A stretch of DNA of 64,000 nucleotides from Paraburkholderia flagellata (GTDB lineage Bacteria; Pseudomonadota; Gammaproteobacteria; Burkholderiales; Burkholderiaceae): assembly GCF_021390645.1 (NCBI RefSeq), contig NZ_JAJEJT010000002.1:1798001-1862000 (forward strand). Direction: 5' to 3'. Both the position numbers and the translations under genes were made by a program. Shown one piece after another: positions 43,972-53,659 of the stretch. Under the pieces are notes generated by a model, which was given only the letters and a program-made list of their open reading frames with translations, ran no database searches and was not told where the DNA came from. Position 1 is the stretch's first letter, and each line of letters begins with the position of its first letter.

Positions 43972-46782
43972 TCAACTCTCGTAAGTCCAGTCATGCTGCG
44001 AGGCGATGAGCTGGGGCATCGGCAAACACCTGCAACGGCAGAAGTCCCCCTCCAGCGCGGGCAGCTTGCCGTCCATGGCGTCATCCTCTGAACGCGGTCC
44101 ATTCGCGACAATGATCCCGATGGCGCCGCACGCAGGGCACTGTACCCGTGCCCCGAGGTAGCTCATGCCGCGATCATTCACCCCGGTATCCTCGATGCCA
44201 TCGAGGACAGTGCCCTGCGCCGTGGTCCGGTCAAGACGAAGAATGCAGGCGCGTTCACCCGCCGATGCCATCGACGCCGCATCCAACGCAGGCGCAGGCG
44301 CAGCCGCGGGCGCGGGTCGCACCGCACCGGTATTCACCAGTCCCGTCCACTGCGATGGGTTCGGTGCAGGCGCGGGCGTGATCTCCTTGATGAAGTTCGC
44401 ATTGCTGCGCCACACGTCGCACCCGGTGGTGTACGGCACGAACTGTGGCGCGAACGCCGCCCCGCCCAGGTCCATCTGCGCGGGTCCGATCTTCTTCAGG
44501 CCACTTGTCTTGAACACCGCACCGCCACGCGAGCCGAACTCGATCCCGCCCGGTGCGATGCGGATATACGATCCACCCGCGTTCAGCACGATCTCCTTCG
44601 GGGACTTCACGTGCAGCACGCCGTCCACCGTTTCCACCGTCATGTCGCCCTGCGAGGCGAGCTGCATGCGCCCGCGCTGGGCCTGCGCCACGAAGTCGCC
44701 CGCTGCCGTGATGAGGTTCATGCCCTTCTGCGAGAAGAGCGACACCAGATCGCTCGCAGCCGCGGTGAAGCGCTTGAGCGTGCTGAAGTGCATGCCCTTC
44801 TTCGTGGTTGCGATGAGCGAGCCATCGGCGGCCACGTGCACGCCATCGCCCGATGCGATACCCAACGGACCAGGGCCGGTGACCAGCACCCCCGGCTTCT
44901 TCAGCTCGTGCAGGCCATCGTTGATCGCCTGCTGCGCAGCGAGATCAGCGGGCGTTGCCTTCGATGCATCGGCGGAATCAGCAAGTGACTTGCTGAGTGC
45001 CTGGTGATCCTTGAACTGCGCATCCGTCTCGTCCATGGCGAGCACCTTGCCGCTGCCGCCGCCCTGGTTGTAGGCCGTGACCATCACGCCCGCGCCGCCC
45101 CGGTCCACGAGATGTCCCCCGGTGCGCAGCTCCGCGCCCGTTCCCCTTTCCTTCAGATCACCATCGGGAATGAAGCCCAGGTTAAGCTGCGAGCGACCCG
45201 CTTCCTCCGTGCTCAGTTCGATGCCGCGCTGGCCTTCCCAATCGTCCATCCACATCTTGTTGCCGCCACGTGTGCGGATTTCACTGCGCGAGATGCGGCG
45301 GCGCGAGCTGTTGATGAGGTCCGGGTTGACTGAAGACGGCAGAAACGCCAGTGCGAAGGGCTTGTTTGGATTGCCCTCGTAGAAGCCCGCTATGCCGTGG
45401 TCACCATCCACGGGCGGCATGTTCAGGCCCGAGCGGTCCTTGCTGGCGAAGGGCTTCGCCATGCGCAGGGGCACGCTCTCACCACCCTTCGGCCAGTTGC
45501 CAAAGTCGCAGTGAAAGCGCACAACGATGCGGCCTTCGGCGTCGAGATACGGATACGTGTAGTTGTCCGGCGACTTGACCGTGAACCCCAGCGTATGGAC
45601 GCGCGGCCACTTCGACTCATCAATGGGCATGCGGTACGGACGGCCTGCCGGAATCGCATGGAAGGTGTTGCGATAGTTCTGGTTGCGCGCGCCGCGATGC
45701 ACGACCTTGAAGACGAACACGCCTTCCTTCGTTTCCAGGCCGGTGCCTTCTTCCGCCGCGTACGCCTCCAGCGTGTCGGGCTTGACGATGCAGCCAGGGC
45801 GGATCGCCGGCATCGTGGACTTCGCCTTGCAAGTGACTTGCTGTGAGCGCGCCGCCTCATGGCGCAACACCGCTTCGCGCTTCGCGCCCTCCGCGTCCCC
45901 GTGGTGCGTGCCCCACACGTAGGGCGTGCCCAGCATCGTGTTGTCGTCCTCGCTGCTGAACTCGTTACGTGCGCGGCCTTCCTCACGGTACAGGGTAAAT
46001 GCCTTGTCGGGGTTGTAGTCAGCCACGACGAAGGAATCCGGCACCGCCTGCGTCCGAACCTTCAGCGAGTAAATCGATTCCTCGAACGTCAGCAGCCCGC
46101 CGCCCGCACGCTCCTTCAGTTCGATGGCGGGCCGGGTATAGCCGTCAATGTCGTCGGCAATCACCAGCACTTCGCCGTGCTTGTCGTTCTCCGTAAAAGA
46201 GAACAGACCCGCCTGCTCCATTTCCAGGCGGATGTAATCCCAATCGCCCATGTTGAACTGGAAACGGAACGCATGCCTGGGATGCTGCCGCCGCAGCCGT
46301 GTGACCACCCGTGTCCACGGTTTCAGGTCGTTGCGCCCGATGACCTCCTCAATAATCTCAGGCGACGACTTGTTCTGATAGGTTGCGCAGTTGCTTGGGC
46401 CGTCGGCCAGTGCCAGGCGCTGGAGGATCACGACACGGTACGTACAGCCATCCGGTGAGCGGGTCACCGAATGAAAACGGGACACGAAGCCGAAGAACGC
46501 ACGAACCGGTGCGCCTTCCTCCGTCTGGAACCTGAACTTCACCCACTGGCCGAGAATGTCCTTGCGCGACACCGGCTCCGAGGTCGAAACCAGCGCCTTG
46601 ATCCTGTAGGGCTTGCAGACTTCCTCATGCACTTCCCACTCGACCACCGACACCTCGGGCATCTCGCGTGGCTTGCGGCGGTCTTCGTCTGAAGCCTTGC
46701 CGTTCCGGTGGCGCCGGATAATTTCCATATGGGCAGACTGCCTGCCCGTTACAAGTCTCACAGCATTGTCAGACTCTGCCAT
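43972..46782 (-). CDS. vgrG: type VI secretion VgrG spike with C-terminal PAAR domain
   Basis: 936 residues from the ATG at 46782, which has AGGAGG at 6-base spacing. The N-terminal gp27-like part (about 30-380) and the gp5/OB-fold region are followed by a DUF2345-type beta-helix (about 560-780, 'G-P-G-P-L-G-I-A-S-G-D-G-V'). After a Pro/Ala linker (about 810-840) comes a PAAR domain (841-920) with the metal-ligand cysteines CPAC and CRCRC. VgrG trimers cap the Hcp tube and the PAAR tip sharpens it; fusion of both in one chain is uncommon. No hcp or tss structural genes are in the window, so this is an orphan vgrG island that relies on a secretion apparatus elsewhere. Confidence 0.92.
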   Translation of the reverse strand: MAESDNAVRLVTGRQSAHMEIIRRHRNGKASDEDRRKPREMPEVSVVEWEVHEEVCKPYRIKALVSTSEPVSRKDILGQWVKFRFQTEEGAPVRAFFGFVSRFHSVTRSPDGCTYRVVILQRLALADGPSNCATYQNKSSPEIIEEVIGRNDLKPWTRVVTRLRRQHPRHAFRFQFNMGDWDYIRLEMEQAGLFSFTENDKHGEVLVIADDIDGYTRPAIELKERAGGGLLTFEESIYSLKVRTQAVPDSFVVADYNPDKAFTLYREEGRARNEFSSEDDNTMLGTPYVWGTHHGDAEGAKREAVLRHEAARSQQVTCKAKSTMPAIRPGCIVKPDTLEAYAAEEGTGLETKEGVFVFKVVHRGARNQNYRNTFHAIPAGRPYRMPIDESKWPRVHTLGFTVKSPDNYTYPYLDAEGRIVVRFHCDFGNWPKGGESVPLRMAKPFASKDRSGLNMPPVDGDHGIAGFYEGNPNKPFALAFLPSSVNPDLINSSRRRISRSEIRTRGGNKMWMDDWEGQRGIELSTEEAGRSQLNLGFIPDGDLKERGTGAELRTGGHLVDRGGAGVMVTAYNQGGGSGKVLAMDETDAQFKDHQALSKSLADSADASKATPADLAAQQAINDGLHELKKPGVLVTGPGPLGIASGDGVHVAADGSLIATTKKGMHFSTLKRFTAAASDLVSLFSQKGMNLITAAGDFVAQAQRGRMQLASQGDMTVETVDGVLHVKSPKEIVLNAGGSYIRIAPGGIEFGSRGGAVFKTSGLKKIGPAQMDLGGAAFAPQFVPYTTGCDVWRSNANFIKEITPAPAPNPSQWTGLVNTGAVRPAPAAAPAPALDAASMASAGERACILRLDRTTAQGTVLDGIEDTGVNDRGMSYLGARVQCPACGAIGIIVANGPRSEDDAMDGKLPALEGDFCRCRCLPMPQLIASQHDWTYES

Positions 46783-47180
46783 TGGCATCCTCCTGTTCTG
46801 TAGTCCTGAATTGATGGCGCGCAACGTGCCGCGCAGACTGGCAAAAATCTTCCCAAGCTACCCGCACGCGCAGGGTCGCGCCTGGCGCGTCGTCAAGGAC
46901 GCGCCACAATACCCACGCGGCATGAATCGTTGCGGCGTCTACGCGACAGGGGCCTAATCCGGCACGGGCTCCAGGAAAGTCGGGCGGAGAAGTGAACGAG
47001 TTCGAGCAGAGCTTCCAGGGACTTCAGGCGCGCAGGGTCGGTCGTGGTCTGCTCCACACGGTCGGCCAGCACGGCCATGCATTCGAAGAAGACAAGACGC
47101 CGTTCGATGACGAGGCTCAGGTGTGCGGAATGAGGGTGAGCGGGCACTGAACAGCCTGACAGACCGGCGTCGCGTCAAAT
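46783..47180. other. spacer upstream of vgrG, possible coding remnant
   Basis: No intact gene. A minus-strand frame around 46893-47147 contains a plausible protein-like stretch (V-F-F-E-C-M-A-V-L-A-D-R-V-E-Q-T-T) but lacks a good start and ends in low-complexity Arg. It may be a decayed gene of the insert. Confidence 0.35.
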
Positions 47181-47433
47181 TCTTCTGCACAACAACAGAA
47201 CCGCGCGGCCACGCTCGCAATAAGGAGACACATCCATTCGCTACAATCGCTGCGACGCACCATGTGACCGTGCCGCATTAAAAACCGCATCGAAAGCCAT
47301 CGCACACGCAACAAGCCGTATCGCGCATCACGATCGATCCGCAGGAGACTCCATGTCGTTTGTTATCGTTCTCGCCGCCCTCGCGTTCCTCATGCTTGCC
47401 GCGTATCGCGGCTATAGCGTGATTCTCTTCGCG
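47181..47433 (+). repeat. right copy of the gntP 5' region (direct repeat with 42189-42408)
   Basis: Contains the intact leader of gntP with AGGAG 6 bases before the ATG. It shares with the left copy the blocks GGCCACGCTCGCAATAA, CGCTACAATCGCTGCGACGC and GTGCCGCATTAAAAACCGCA, and the first 27 codons. Confidence 0.9.
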
Positions 47434-48753
47434 CCCATCGCCGCGCTCGCCGCGGTCCTCCTCACCGACCCCGGCGCTGTTGCACCCGTCTTTTCCGGCA
47501 TCTTCATGGAAAAGATGGTCGGCTTCGTGAAGCTCTACTTTCCCGTGTTCCTGCTCGGCGCGGTATTTGGCAAGGTGATCGAACTATCGGGATTCTCCGA
47601 AGCGATCGTGCACGCCGCCATCCGCTATATCGGCCGCTCGCGCGCCAACGCCGTGATCGTGGCCGTGTGTGCGCTGCTCACTTACGGCGGCGTTTCGCTC
47701 TTCGTGGTGGTGTTCGCCGTCTACCCGTTCGCCGCCGAACTCTATCGGCAGAGCGATATTCCCAAGCGCCTCATGCCAGGCGCCATCGCGCTCGGCGCAT
47801 TTTCGTTCACGATGGATTCGCTGCCCGGCACGCCGCAAATCCAGAACATCATTCCCACCACGTTCTTCAAGACCACGGCGTGGGCCGCGCCCGCGCTTGG
47901 CGTGATCGGTTCGCTTTTCATCATCGTGGTGGGTCTCTCGTACCTCGAATGGCGCCGTCGCGGTGCGATGGCGAAGGGCGAAGGCTACGGCACCTCGCTC
48001 GTGAACGAACCCGAACACGTCAAGACCGAGCACCTGCCCAACCCGGTGCTGGCCGTCGCACCGCTCGTGCTGGTGGGTGTGGCGAACTTCCTGCTCACGC
48101 ACTGGATTCCCATCTGGTACGGCGACACCGTAACCGTGCCGCCTGAAGTGCTGCCCGGCATTCATACGCCAGTCACGGCCACGGTCAAACAGGTCGTGGC
48201 GATCTGGGCGGTTCAGGGTGCGCTGCTCGCTGGCATCGTGCTCGTGATCGTCACAGCGTTCGGCCGTGTGAAAAAACGCTTCGCGGACGGCACGAAGGCG
48301 GCCGTGGCCGGCGCGCTGCTCGCCTCGATGAATACCGCCTCTGAATACGGCTTCGGCGGCGTGATTGCGGCGCTGCCCGGCTTCATCGTCGTGAGCGATG
48401 CGCTCAAGAGCATTCCGAATCCGCTCGTCAACGCCGCCGTCTCGGTGAGCGCGCTTGCGGGTATCACGGGGTCGGCGTCGGGCGGCATGAGCATCGCGCT
48501 CGCGGCCATGTCGGATCTCTTCATCAAGAGCGCGCAGGCAGCGCATATTCCGATGGAAGTGCTGCACCGCGTGGTGGCCATGGCAAGCGGCGGCATGGAC
48601 ACGCTGCCGCACAACGGCGCGGTCATCACGCTGCTCGCGGTCACGGGGCTTACGCACCGCCAGTCGTATCGGGACATCTTTGCGGTGACGGTGATCAAGA
48701 CGTTGGCCGTCTTTTTCGTGATCGCCGTGTACTACGCAACGGGCATTGTTTGA
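47353..48753 (+). CDS. GntP-family permease
   Basis: 466 residues, an integral membrane protein with about 12 hydrophobic segments, normal for the GntP gluconate:H+ symporter family. Seen: 'IAALAAVLLTDPG' near the start, 'GKVIELSGFSEAIVHAAIRYIG', 'TYGGVSLFVVVFAVYPFA', 'DSLPGTPQIQNIIPT', and the conserved 'MASGGMDTLPHNGAVITLLAVTGLTH' near the C-terminus. The family imports gluconate and other hydroxy or organic acids. The 'DTLPHNGAVITLL' subgroup often occurs with hydroxybutyrate or citrate-type metabolism, so the substrate is uncertain. It is undamaged despite the adjacent insertion. Confidence 0.92.
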   Translation: MSFVIVLAALAFLMLAAYRGYSVILFAPIAALAAVLLTDPGAVAPVFSGIFMEKMVGFVKLYFPVFLLGAVFGKVIELSGFSEAIVHAAIRYIGRSRANAVIVAVCALLTYGGVSLFVVVFAVYPFAAELYRQSDIPKRLMPGAIALGAFSFTMDSLPGTPQIQNIIPTTFFKTTAWAAPALGVIGSLFIIVVGLSYLEWRRRGAMAKGEGYGTSLVNEPEHVKTEHLPNPVLAVAPLVLVGVANFLLTHWIPIWYGDTVTVPPEVLPGIHTPVTATVKQVVAIWAVQGALLAGIVLVIVTAFGRVKKRFADGTKAAVAGALLASMNTASEYGFGGVIAALPGFIVVSDALKSIPNPLVNAAVSVSALAGITGSASGGMSIALAAMSDLFIKSAQAAHIPMEVLHRVVAMASGGMDTLPHNGAVITLLAVTGLTHRQSYRDIFAVTVIKTLAVFFVIAVYYATGIV

Positions 48754-49027
48754 CTGATGCGCTCGCAGCCACGCTGATGCTCTGCCAACTTAAGTTTTAC
48801 TTTAGCCCGCAACTCAAGTTGCAACTCGGGCGTTTGAATTGTAACAATGAGGCGGGGCCAAGCAGCTGAACCGGGATATATAGCACTCCGGCCTGTTTCC
48901 GCGTAGATTCACCAGAAAGTGACCCAGGTCGCGTTATGACGTGTAGGCATCGTGTCAGGCGCGACTGCCAGTCGCCGCGAAAAGCTGCCGCAGCGCAACA
49001 ATTCTTCAGCGTATTACTTGGCAACAG
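48754..49027. other. spacer at the start of the accessory region
   Basis: No gene seen. A nested inverted repeat, GCCCG...CGGGC around CAACT-CA-AGTTG, lies at about 48807-48833 and could end gntP transcription. GC content drops from here on. Confidence 0.4.
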
Positions 49028-49966
49028 GTGTACCCTTCGTCTGCAAGCTTCACCCAACTGACCACGTACTTCATCGACATGGCCTATCGAGGTGCATCCG
49101 CTCGAGAGAGGTTTGCCGCATCTGTGTTTTTGATAAGAAACCAGATCGGCCTACCCGCCGCTACGCTGGCTACCGAAGCTGGCATCAGCCCAAATACGCT
49201 CTATCTAATTGAAAAGTCTCAAATCAACGTCCATATTGATACGCTGTGCAAGGTGGCCAAGGCGCTGCGAACCGACCCCTGTGCATTCTTTTCAAATGGC
49301 AACCACCCAGCGCCGACCGCAGCGAGACTAAACAATCTGCGCAGACTCGTGGGTGAGAATATTCGAGCCGCGAGGCAGAGCCGGAATGTCTCACAGGCTC
49401 AACTCACACGAGAGCTTGGACTGCCGCTGGGCTACCTTGGACGGATTGAGCGCACTGCGCCAAACGTACGCCTGGACACTCTTGAGAAAATCGCGCGTGA
49501 ACTCGGACTTCGCTTCGAAGCACTCTTCGCCGACACAAACGTGAGCCCGAGCCACGACACGCAAGGCGAACATCAGGACATCATCCGTATTCGCTCTACG
49601 ACGAATGCACGCCATCCTGCGCGAAACTCTACCGAAAACAAGCAGGCAAATGCACGACCTGAGCACCGTCGTCGACGCTCTTCGAAAGAAAAGATCGCCA
49701 TAGTAAGAGAGAGCTTCACCCCCGGCAAAACGGTCTTAGTTGTGGCTCGCAATCATGACGTGAATCCGAATCAGGTATTCCGTTGGCGAAAGCTCTATCG
49801 CGACGGCCTCCTCGCCGAACAGCAATCAGGCGAACAGCTTGTTCCTGCATCCGAATTGGCGAACGCACTCAACGAAATTGACAGGCTAAAACAGCTCCTG
49901 GAAGGGAAGTCGACTGCACAGACGGGGGAAACTGCGGTAGTCAAACGTTCCCGTTCAAAAAAATAG
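49028..49966 (+). CDS. tandem XRE protein fused to an IS3-type OrfA DNA-binding domain
   Basis: 312 residues from a GTG at 49028; an ATG at 49079 gives 295. Neither has a strong ribosome-binding site. Two XRE/Cro-type helix-turn-helix domains (about 30-88 and 105-168) each have the 'I-G-L-P-A-A-T-L-A-T-E-A-G-I-S-P-N-T-L' kind of pattern. After a linker comes a domain resembling the OrfA of IS2-group IS3 elements: 'R-R-R-S-S-K-E-K-I-A-I-V-R-E-S-F-T-P-G', 'N-P-N-Q-V-F-R-W-R-K-L-Y', then 'V-P-A-S-E-L' and a leucine-zipper-like end (215-291). No OrfB or terminal repeats follow. It looks like a regulator built in part from a transposase. Confidence 0.75.
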   Translation: MYPSSASFTQLTTYFIDMAYRGASARERFAASVFLIRNQIGLPAATLATEAGISPNTLYLIEKSQINVHIDTLCKVAKALRTDPCAFFSNGNHPAPTAARLNNLRRLVGENIRAARQSRNVSQAQLTRELGLPLGYLGRIERTAPNVRLDTLEKIARELGLRFEALFADTNVSPSHDTQGEHQDIIRIRSTTNARHPARNSTENKQANARPEHRRRRSSKEKIAIVRESFTPGKTVLVVARNHDVNPNQVFRWRKLYRDGLLAEQQSGEQLVPASELANALNEIDRLKQLLEGKSTAQTGETAVVKRSRSKK

Positions 49967-50662
<696 letters not shown>

Positions 50663-50944
50663 TGACACAGGGCCCCGGCGGGTCAGAATTCAATGGGCGT
50701 TGACAGGAAGTCGTGACCACCACGTAGCACAGGGCGCCTTGGGACATCAGAATCGATTTGAAAACTGCGGCTTTCGGCGGCGTGCCGCGAAACGATGACG
50801 CACACGTCTGCCTTCGGACCGTTGAAGATACGTGGTGCGAGCGGCCGGCCTGCCTCTCGTGCCTCCATGCCTCGCGACTAATGAACCTGAGGTGGAAAAC
50901 TACCGAGCGACTGCAGTCGTCGCGCCAACTGGTCAACCAATCCC

Positions 50945-52045
50945 TCAATCTTGGTCAAGCAATTCATCAACGGATGCACCATTGGTAGCCAGCGTCTGCA
51001 ATCTCATTACTTGCTTAACGGTGTATGAGAGGTGGTGGTTCTGGTCCACCAAAACCCACGTTCCAGGGTTGCCCGTGCCGGCATGACCGGCAGCACATTC
51101 CTCTATATAACGATCGCCGTAACTGAACGTGCGACCTTGGTAGTAAGGACTCCCAACCACGGCGGCCGCCAACCGTCTATATTGCTCGTACTTCTCCCCT
51201 TGGCGCAAGCTGTAGCCACGATGAATGTGCAGCTTGTTACCGTGGGTATAGCGAATTTTTCCGTTGATATGGGTGCTCGGCGTCAGATCGCTAAAATCTG
51301 GATGAATAACGCCGTAGTCACCGAAGACCAAGTCTGTCGGCAAACGCTGCGTAGCTACGTTGGCCCACAAAGTCAGCTCATGCCGGGTTATTTCGCCATG
51401 AGAATTCTTCTCTATTTCTGCAACTGTCCTCGGGGAACTTGAGCTGGAAACTATCACAGTTCGCACACGCACAAACCGTGAGAGTGCATCTACGAAGTCG
51501 CAAGTGTGGGCGGCAGCAGCGAGCGCATCCACATCTGTGCCGATGTACCTGTGATCTACCAGCAAGTCGAGCAGCCGAAGATCCAATCCCATCGCTCGTA
51601 AGTCGAACATTCGCTCTATGGTTTCATCGGGGAAATCAAGATCGTCCCGGTCAAGCCGAAGCAACAATCCACCTTGTTGCTGTGCCCATTGAACAATAGT
51701 TTTGAGTTCCGTTTCGTCCCGGTCAAAACCATACACCGGCTCAAAATTGACACCTGCGCTTTTTAGCAGAGTCAAGCCTGCGACAAGAGCGGACGCGCCC
51801 GTCGTAACTCGCGAACCAGGCTTCAGCATTGGAAAATCTACATAGCAAGGTCTCCGACCTGACATCTTTGCTAGCCGCTGCGCGAATCTAGTCAACTCCT
51901 CTTCGGGCTTCTTCGTAGGCAAGAACGGCGGGAGTTCGTATAGCGGCTTAATATGGCTCGCGAGACTATAGTCGACATGCGCCATTGCTCTGATGTCGTT
52001 GATTTTCCCCTTGATGATCGGGCTATACGCGAATTCTTGACTCAT
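50945..52045 (-). CDS. beta family protein (PF14350-like)
   Basis: 366 residues from the ATG at 52045 (GGAG 6 bases upstream). The start 'YSPIIKGKINDIRAM' and 'I-K-P-L-Y-E-L-P' match the 'Beta_protein' family, named after a phage protein of unknown activity. Other blocks are 'ALVAGLTLLKSAGVNFEPVYGFDRDE' and 'LLLRLDRDDLDFPDE'. It follows the XRE-ImmA gene by 35 bases in the same direction, completing a three-gene unit with higB. Members of this family often sit beside HTH-metallopeptidase genes in mobile DNA, which suggests a part in a toxin-antitoxin or phage-defence unit. No activity is established here. Confidence 0.75.
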   Translation of the reverse strand: MSQEFAYSPIIKGKINDIRAMAHVDYSLASHIKPLYELPPFLPTKKPEEELTRFAQRLAKMSGRRPCYVDFPMLKPGSRVTTGASALVAGLTLLKSAGVNFEPVYGFDRDETELKTIVQWAQQQGGLLLRLDRDDLDFPDETIERMFDLRAMGLDLRLLDLLVDHRYIGTDVDALAAAAHTCDFVDALSRFVRVRTVIVSSSSSPRTVAEIEKNSHGEITRHELTLWANVATQRLPTDLVFGDYGVIHPDFSDLTPSTHINGKIRYTHGNKLHIHRGYSLRQGEKYEQYRRLAAAVVGSPYYQGRTFSYGDRYIEECAAGHAGTGNPGTWVLVDQNHHLSYTVKQVMRLQTLATNGASVDELLDQD

Positions 52046-52080
52046 CCTTGACTCCAATCAACGACACCGAGCCTGTACGC

Positions 52081-53304
52081 TCAATGGCTCATGAAAAGCG
52101 GCTTGACTGCTCCCTGACCAACCATATCCTTAAAAATTGCGTAATTTTCCGTTTCCCGTTGCAACCGACCAGCGACGATCGCCGGATGAACGCCTTGCTC
52201 TTGAGCGAAGCTGATAATTCCAGCCTTTGTCGGCATCTGGCGAACGGAGGCACTGCGCCAATGCGCACGAGAGATAAGGATATCTCTCGCAATGCGATTT
52301 GCCTCTTTCTCGATGGCTTCCGTACTTTCGGCATCAACTAGACGATCCAAGATCACATCTCCCGGCCGGCTGAGGTGTTTCCATACGTGAGCACACTCGT
52401 GCATCAAGGTAAACCAAAAATTGTCCAACCGATCAAAGCGGAGCGTCAAGCCAATAACCGGCATGCCAGATCCCGAGAGCATGGCTGCACCATCCAGCTT
52501 GGTCTTCGCCAAGTGCTCTTCGACGACCACAGCAATACCTGCATCACGGAGAAAATCAACTGCTCGCAATGGCCCGTCCTCTTGAGGGCTGAGTGAGACC
52601 AGTTCTTTAAAAAATGGCTCGCTAAGCTTTTCGATGTGGAATGGTCCACGCGGGCAATAAGAGGGTTCGGTAGCTTTCTGCAATACTCTGGCTTGCCAAG
52701 CAGTCAGAGCGCAAATTGCCTCTGGTGAAAATGCATCGCCCTTGACCGTGCGCCGCGCCAAAACGCCCATGCGCGCCCCGCCCATCGACTTCTCGACAAA
52801 CGCCCGTGCAAGCTCTGCTGCCTTAGTTGAATCGAGACGACGCTTGTCAATTTGAATCCAGCCGCGCTTAATCATTTCCTTGACCGGAAACAACGACCAA
52901 TCCATCTCAGAGCCCGTCTCGCCGTCGCTCGACGCAACGAGAGGTGACTCCTGAACAAGCACCTCGGCGGAAATACCCAGCCCAGCAGAAAGCTGCCGAA
53001 TCATGCTGACTGTCAATGGCCGTTGTCTTGATAGGAACTCCGAGACGCGGCTTCGCGAGCCAAAATACGGCACAAGATCGGCTTGTCGAAGTCCTTGCTC
53101 CATCATGCGGAATTTCACCGCCTCCACCGGATCTGGTTTCTCGAAATGATAGGTCCTGCGCTCGTAATCCTCGACTAGAAGGGACAACAATTCCAACTCG
53201 GCTCCCTCCGGCGTGTCGGAGGCCGGATCAAGCACAACGAGACCCTCAATACGGGTCATATACTCCCTGTACTGGGTCTCAGACTTAACGACTGCTAGCT
53301 TCAT
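52081..53304 (-). CDS. HigA-type XRE antitoxin fused to ImmA/IrrE metallopeptidase
   Basis: 407 residues. An N-terminal HigA-like part (about 1-60) leads to an XRE helix-turn-helix (about 60-115, 'G-L-R-Q-A-D-L-V-P-Y-F-G-S-R-S-R-V-S-E-F-L-S'). The C-terminal half is an ImmA/IrrE-type zinc peptidase with HECAH (His302, Glu303, His306) followed by an 'E-K-E-A-N-R-I-A-R' block that supplies the third ligand. Such proteases cleave repressors on a stress or phage signal. It overlaps the higB gene by 20 bases, so the two are coupled. Confidence 0.87.
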   Translation of the reverse strand: MKLAVVKSETQYREYMTRIEGLVVLDPASDTPEGAELELLSLLVEDYERRTYHFEKPDPVEAVKFRMMEQGLRQADLVPYFGSRSRVSEFLSRQRPLTVSMIRQLSAGLGISAEVLVQESPLVASSDGETGSEMDWSLFPVKEMIKRGWIQIDKRRLDSTKAAELARAFVEKSMGGARMGVLARRTVKGDAFSPEAICALTAWQARVLQKATEPSYCPRGPFHIEKLSEPFFKELVSLSPQEDGPLRAVDFLRDAGIAVVVEEHLAKTKLDGAAMLSGSGMPVIGLTLRFDRLDNFWFTLMHECAHVWKHLSRPGDVILDRLVDAESTEAIEKEANRIARDILISRAHWRSASVRQMPTKAGIISFAQEQGVHPAIVAGRLQRETENYAIFKDMVGQGAVKPLFMSH

Positions 53305-53599
53305 TTTGCCTGACTTCCCAATTAATCTTGCTGTATTCGGCGTGCGTTCCGACCCACGTTACAACCACGATACCCATTCGATATGCGACATTGCTCACCA
53401 TCCGGTAGTCGTTACCTTTCACGTTAAAAATAACTCGATTCCCTGCCAAAAAACTGGCTGTTGGATATCTGAGCTTGATGTCATGCGAGCACGACCACTG
53501 CGCATCGCGAGCATCCGCCAACCACGCGCCGATCCACACCCTAGCCGGGGGGTGCTTTGACGCGAAGCCATCCAACCTATCTAGTCCATGTACCTTCAT
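53285..53599 (-). CDS. HigB-family mRNA interferase toxin
   Basis: 104 residues from the ATG at 53599. It matches the HigB_toxin family: 'A-R-V-W-I-G-A-W-L-A-D-A-R', 'D-I-K-L-R-Y-P-T-A-S-F-L-A-G-N-R-V-I-F-N-V-K-G-N-D-Y-R-M' and the terminal 'V-V-V-T-W-V-G-T-H-A-E-Y-S'. This RelE-fold ribonuclease cuts mRNA on the ribosome. Toxin first and antitoxin second is the hallmark order of higBA. A perfect 19-base operator lies about 40 bases upstream. Confidence 0.88.
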   Translation of the reverse strand: MKVHGLDRLDGFASKHPPARVWIGAWLADARDAQWSCSHDIKLRYPTASFLAGNRVIFNVKGNDYRMVSNVAYRMGIVVVTWVGTHAEYSKINWEVRQNEASSR

Positions 53600-53640
53600 C
53601 GCGAACCGAGACCTTTTGCACTGCATGCACTGTAGCACGA

Positions 53641-53659
53641 TGTTCCCAATTTGGGAACA
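53641..53659. promoter_or_regulatory. higBA operator, perfect 19-base palindrome
   Basis: TGTTCCCAA-T-TTGGGAACA is perfectly self-complementary (9+1+9) and lies 42 bases upstream of the higB start. It is the expected binding site for the XRE domain of the antitoxin, giving autoregulation. Confidence 0.8.
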
